Shown here piece after piece: positions 63,878-64,000 of a stretch of 64,000 bases of DNA. The translations under genes were made by a program, and so were the position numbers. Below the pieces are notes generated by a model. That model was not told the origin of the DNA, did not search any database, and saw only the letters and a program-made list of their open reading frames with translations. Each line of letters opens with the position of its first letter. Within the stretch, counting starts at the first letter, position 1. Origin of the DNA: Neobacillus sp. CF12 (GTDB taxonomy: Bacteria > Bacillota > Bacilli > Bacillales > Cytobacillaceae); assembly GCF_030348765.1 (NCBI RefSeq), contig NZ_JAUCEU010000007.1, forward strand, positions 2,928,001 through 2,992,000, written 5' to 3'.

Positions 63878-64000
63878 TTATAATTCATCTAATATGTTTT
63901 GACTCTTAGGATTTTCGGTAAAGGTCAAGACCTCTTCAACAGGTTGATAGGATTCACCATAAAAATGTTGATCCTTGTAGGTATGAATCTTATCATATGT
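63878..64000 (-). CDS. C-terminal end of an unidentified gene
   Basis: Only the last 40 residues lie in the window, ending with TFTENPKSQNILDEL. Too short to assign. The frame is open to the window edge and a terminator follows, so it is a real gene end. Confidence 0.55.
   Translation of the reverse strand, partial: TYDKIHTYKDQHFYGESYQPVEEVLTFTENPKSQNILDEL

Overview
The window looks like chromosome from a low-GC, endospore-forming member of the Bacillaceae (Bacillus/Neobacillus type). Evidence: strong AGGAGG-type ribosome binding sites with frequent TTG and GTG starts; a gerA-type germinant receptor operon behind a sigma-G-like promoter; a small coat-like gene with a sigma-E/K-like -10 box; TnrA with its own boxes; a Gram-positive Ile-type T-box; an S-box riboswitch; and Bacillus-type palindromic intergenic repeats.

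Layout. 1-1371 (minus): start of a molybdopterin oxidoreductase and its membrane cytochrome-like partner; a terminator-shaped hairpin sits directly in front of the partner's ribosome binding site. 1512-5427 (minus): a candidate peptide system, made of a 24-residue Cys/Trp-rich peptide, a PqqD-like/M50 membrane protease, and two sensors that share one membrane domain but end in an HD-GYP phosphodiesterase and a histidine kinase. 5612-7792: amino-acid permease and an unknown gene. 7870-11012: lipoprotein / ATP-grasp (glutathionylspermidine synthase-like) / DUF350 set facing a TrkA-type potassium channel. 11487-15243: gerA-B-C-type operon. 15416-16640: split ThrE-type exporter. 16760-18100: sugar-type binding lipoprotein under an S-box. 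18219-19205: nested inverted repeats around a dead transposase gene. 19202-26068: YfkAB radical SAM protein, formate/nitrite-family channel, ABC exporter, RecQ. 26165-26344: helically phased tandem repeat. 26389-30652: two acyl-CoA ligases flanking an acyl-CoA dehydrogenase. 30881-39683: sortase-type SGNH hydrolase, GDPD, DUF1761, TPR-dynamin-like GTPase, amino-acid ABC importer. 39980-41598: coat-like gene whose terminator loop is interrupted by an intact IS3/IS150-type element. 41650-45737: nitrogen block (two tiny genes, tnrA, amtB, GlnD-like protein, exonuclease). 46161-57353: ilvE-ilvD, T-box, ilvB-ilvN-ilvC-leuA-leuB-leuC-leuD. 57573-64000: small-molecule efflux protein, two repeat arrays, small proteins and a run of small enzymes on the minus strand.

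How the parts work together. The ilv-leu genes encode nearly the whole branched-chain amino-acid pathway; the T-box lies after ilvD, so it should control ilvB to leuD in response to uncharged tRNA-Ile while ilvE-ilvD escape it. The nitrogen block carries TnrA-type boxes before the tiny genes, before tnrA and twice before amtB, which fits one regulon. Between 1.5 and 5.4 kb, a tiny peptide gene sits two bases after the HD-GYP gene and before a protease with a putative leader-binding domain; a peptide made, cut and sensed by the two membrane proteins is the most novel reading, but it is an inference.

Everything here was read by eye from sequence. Families were assigned from remembered motifs, not searches; boundaries of repeats and RNA elements are approximate to a few bases.
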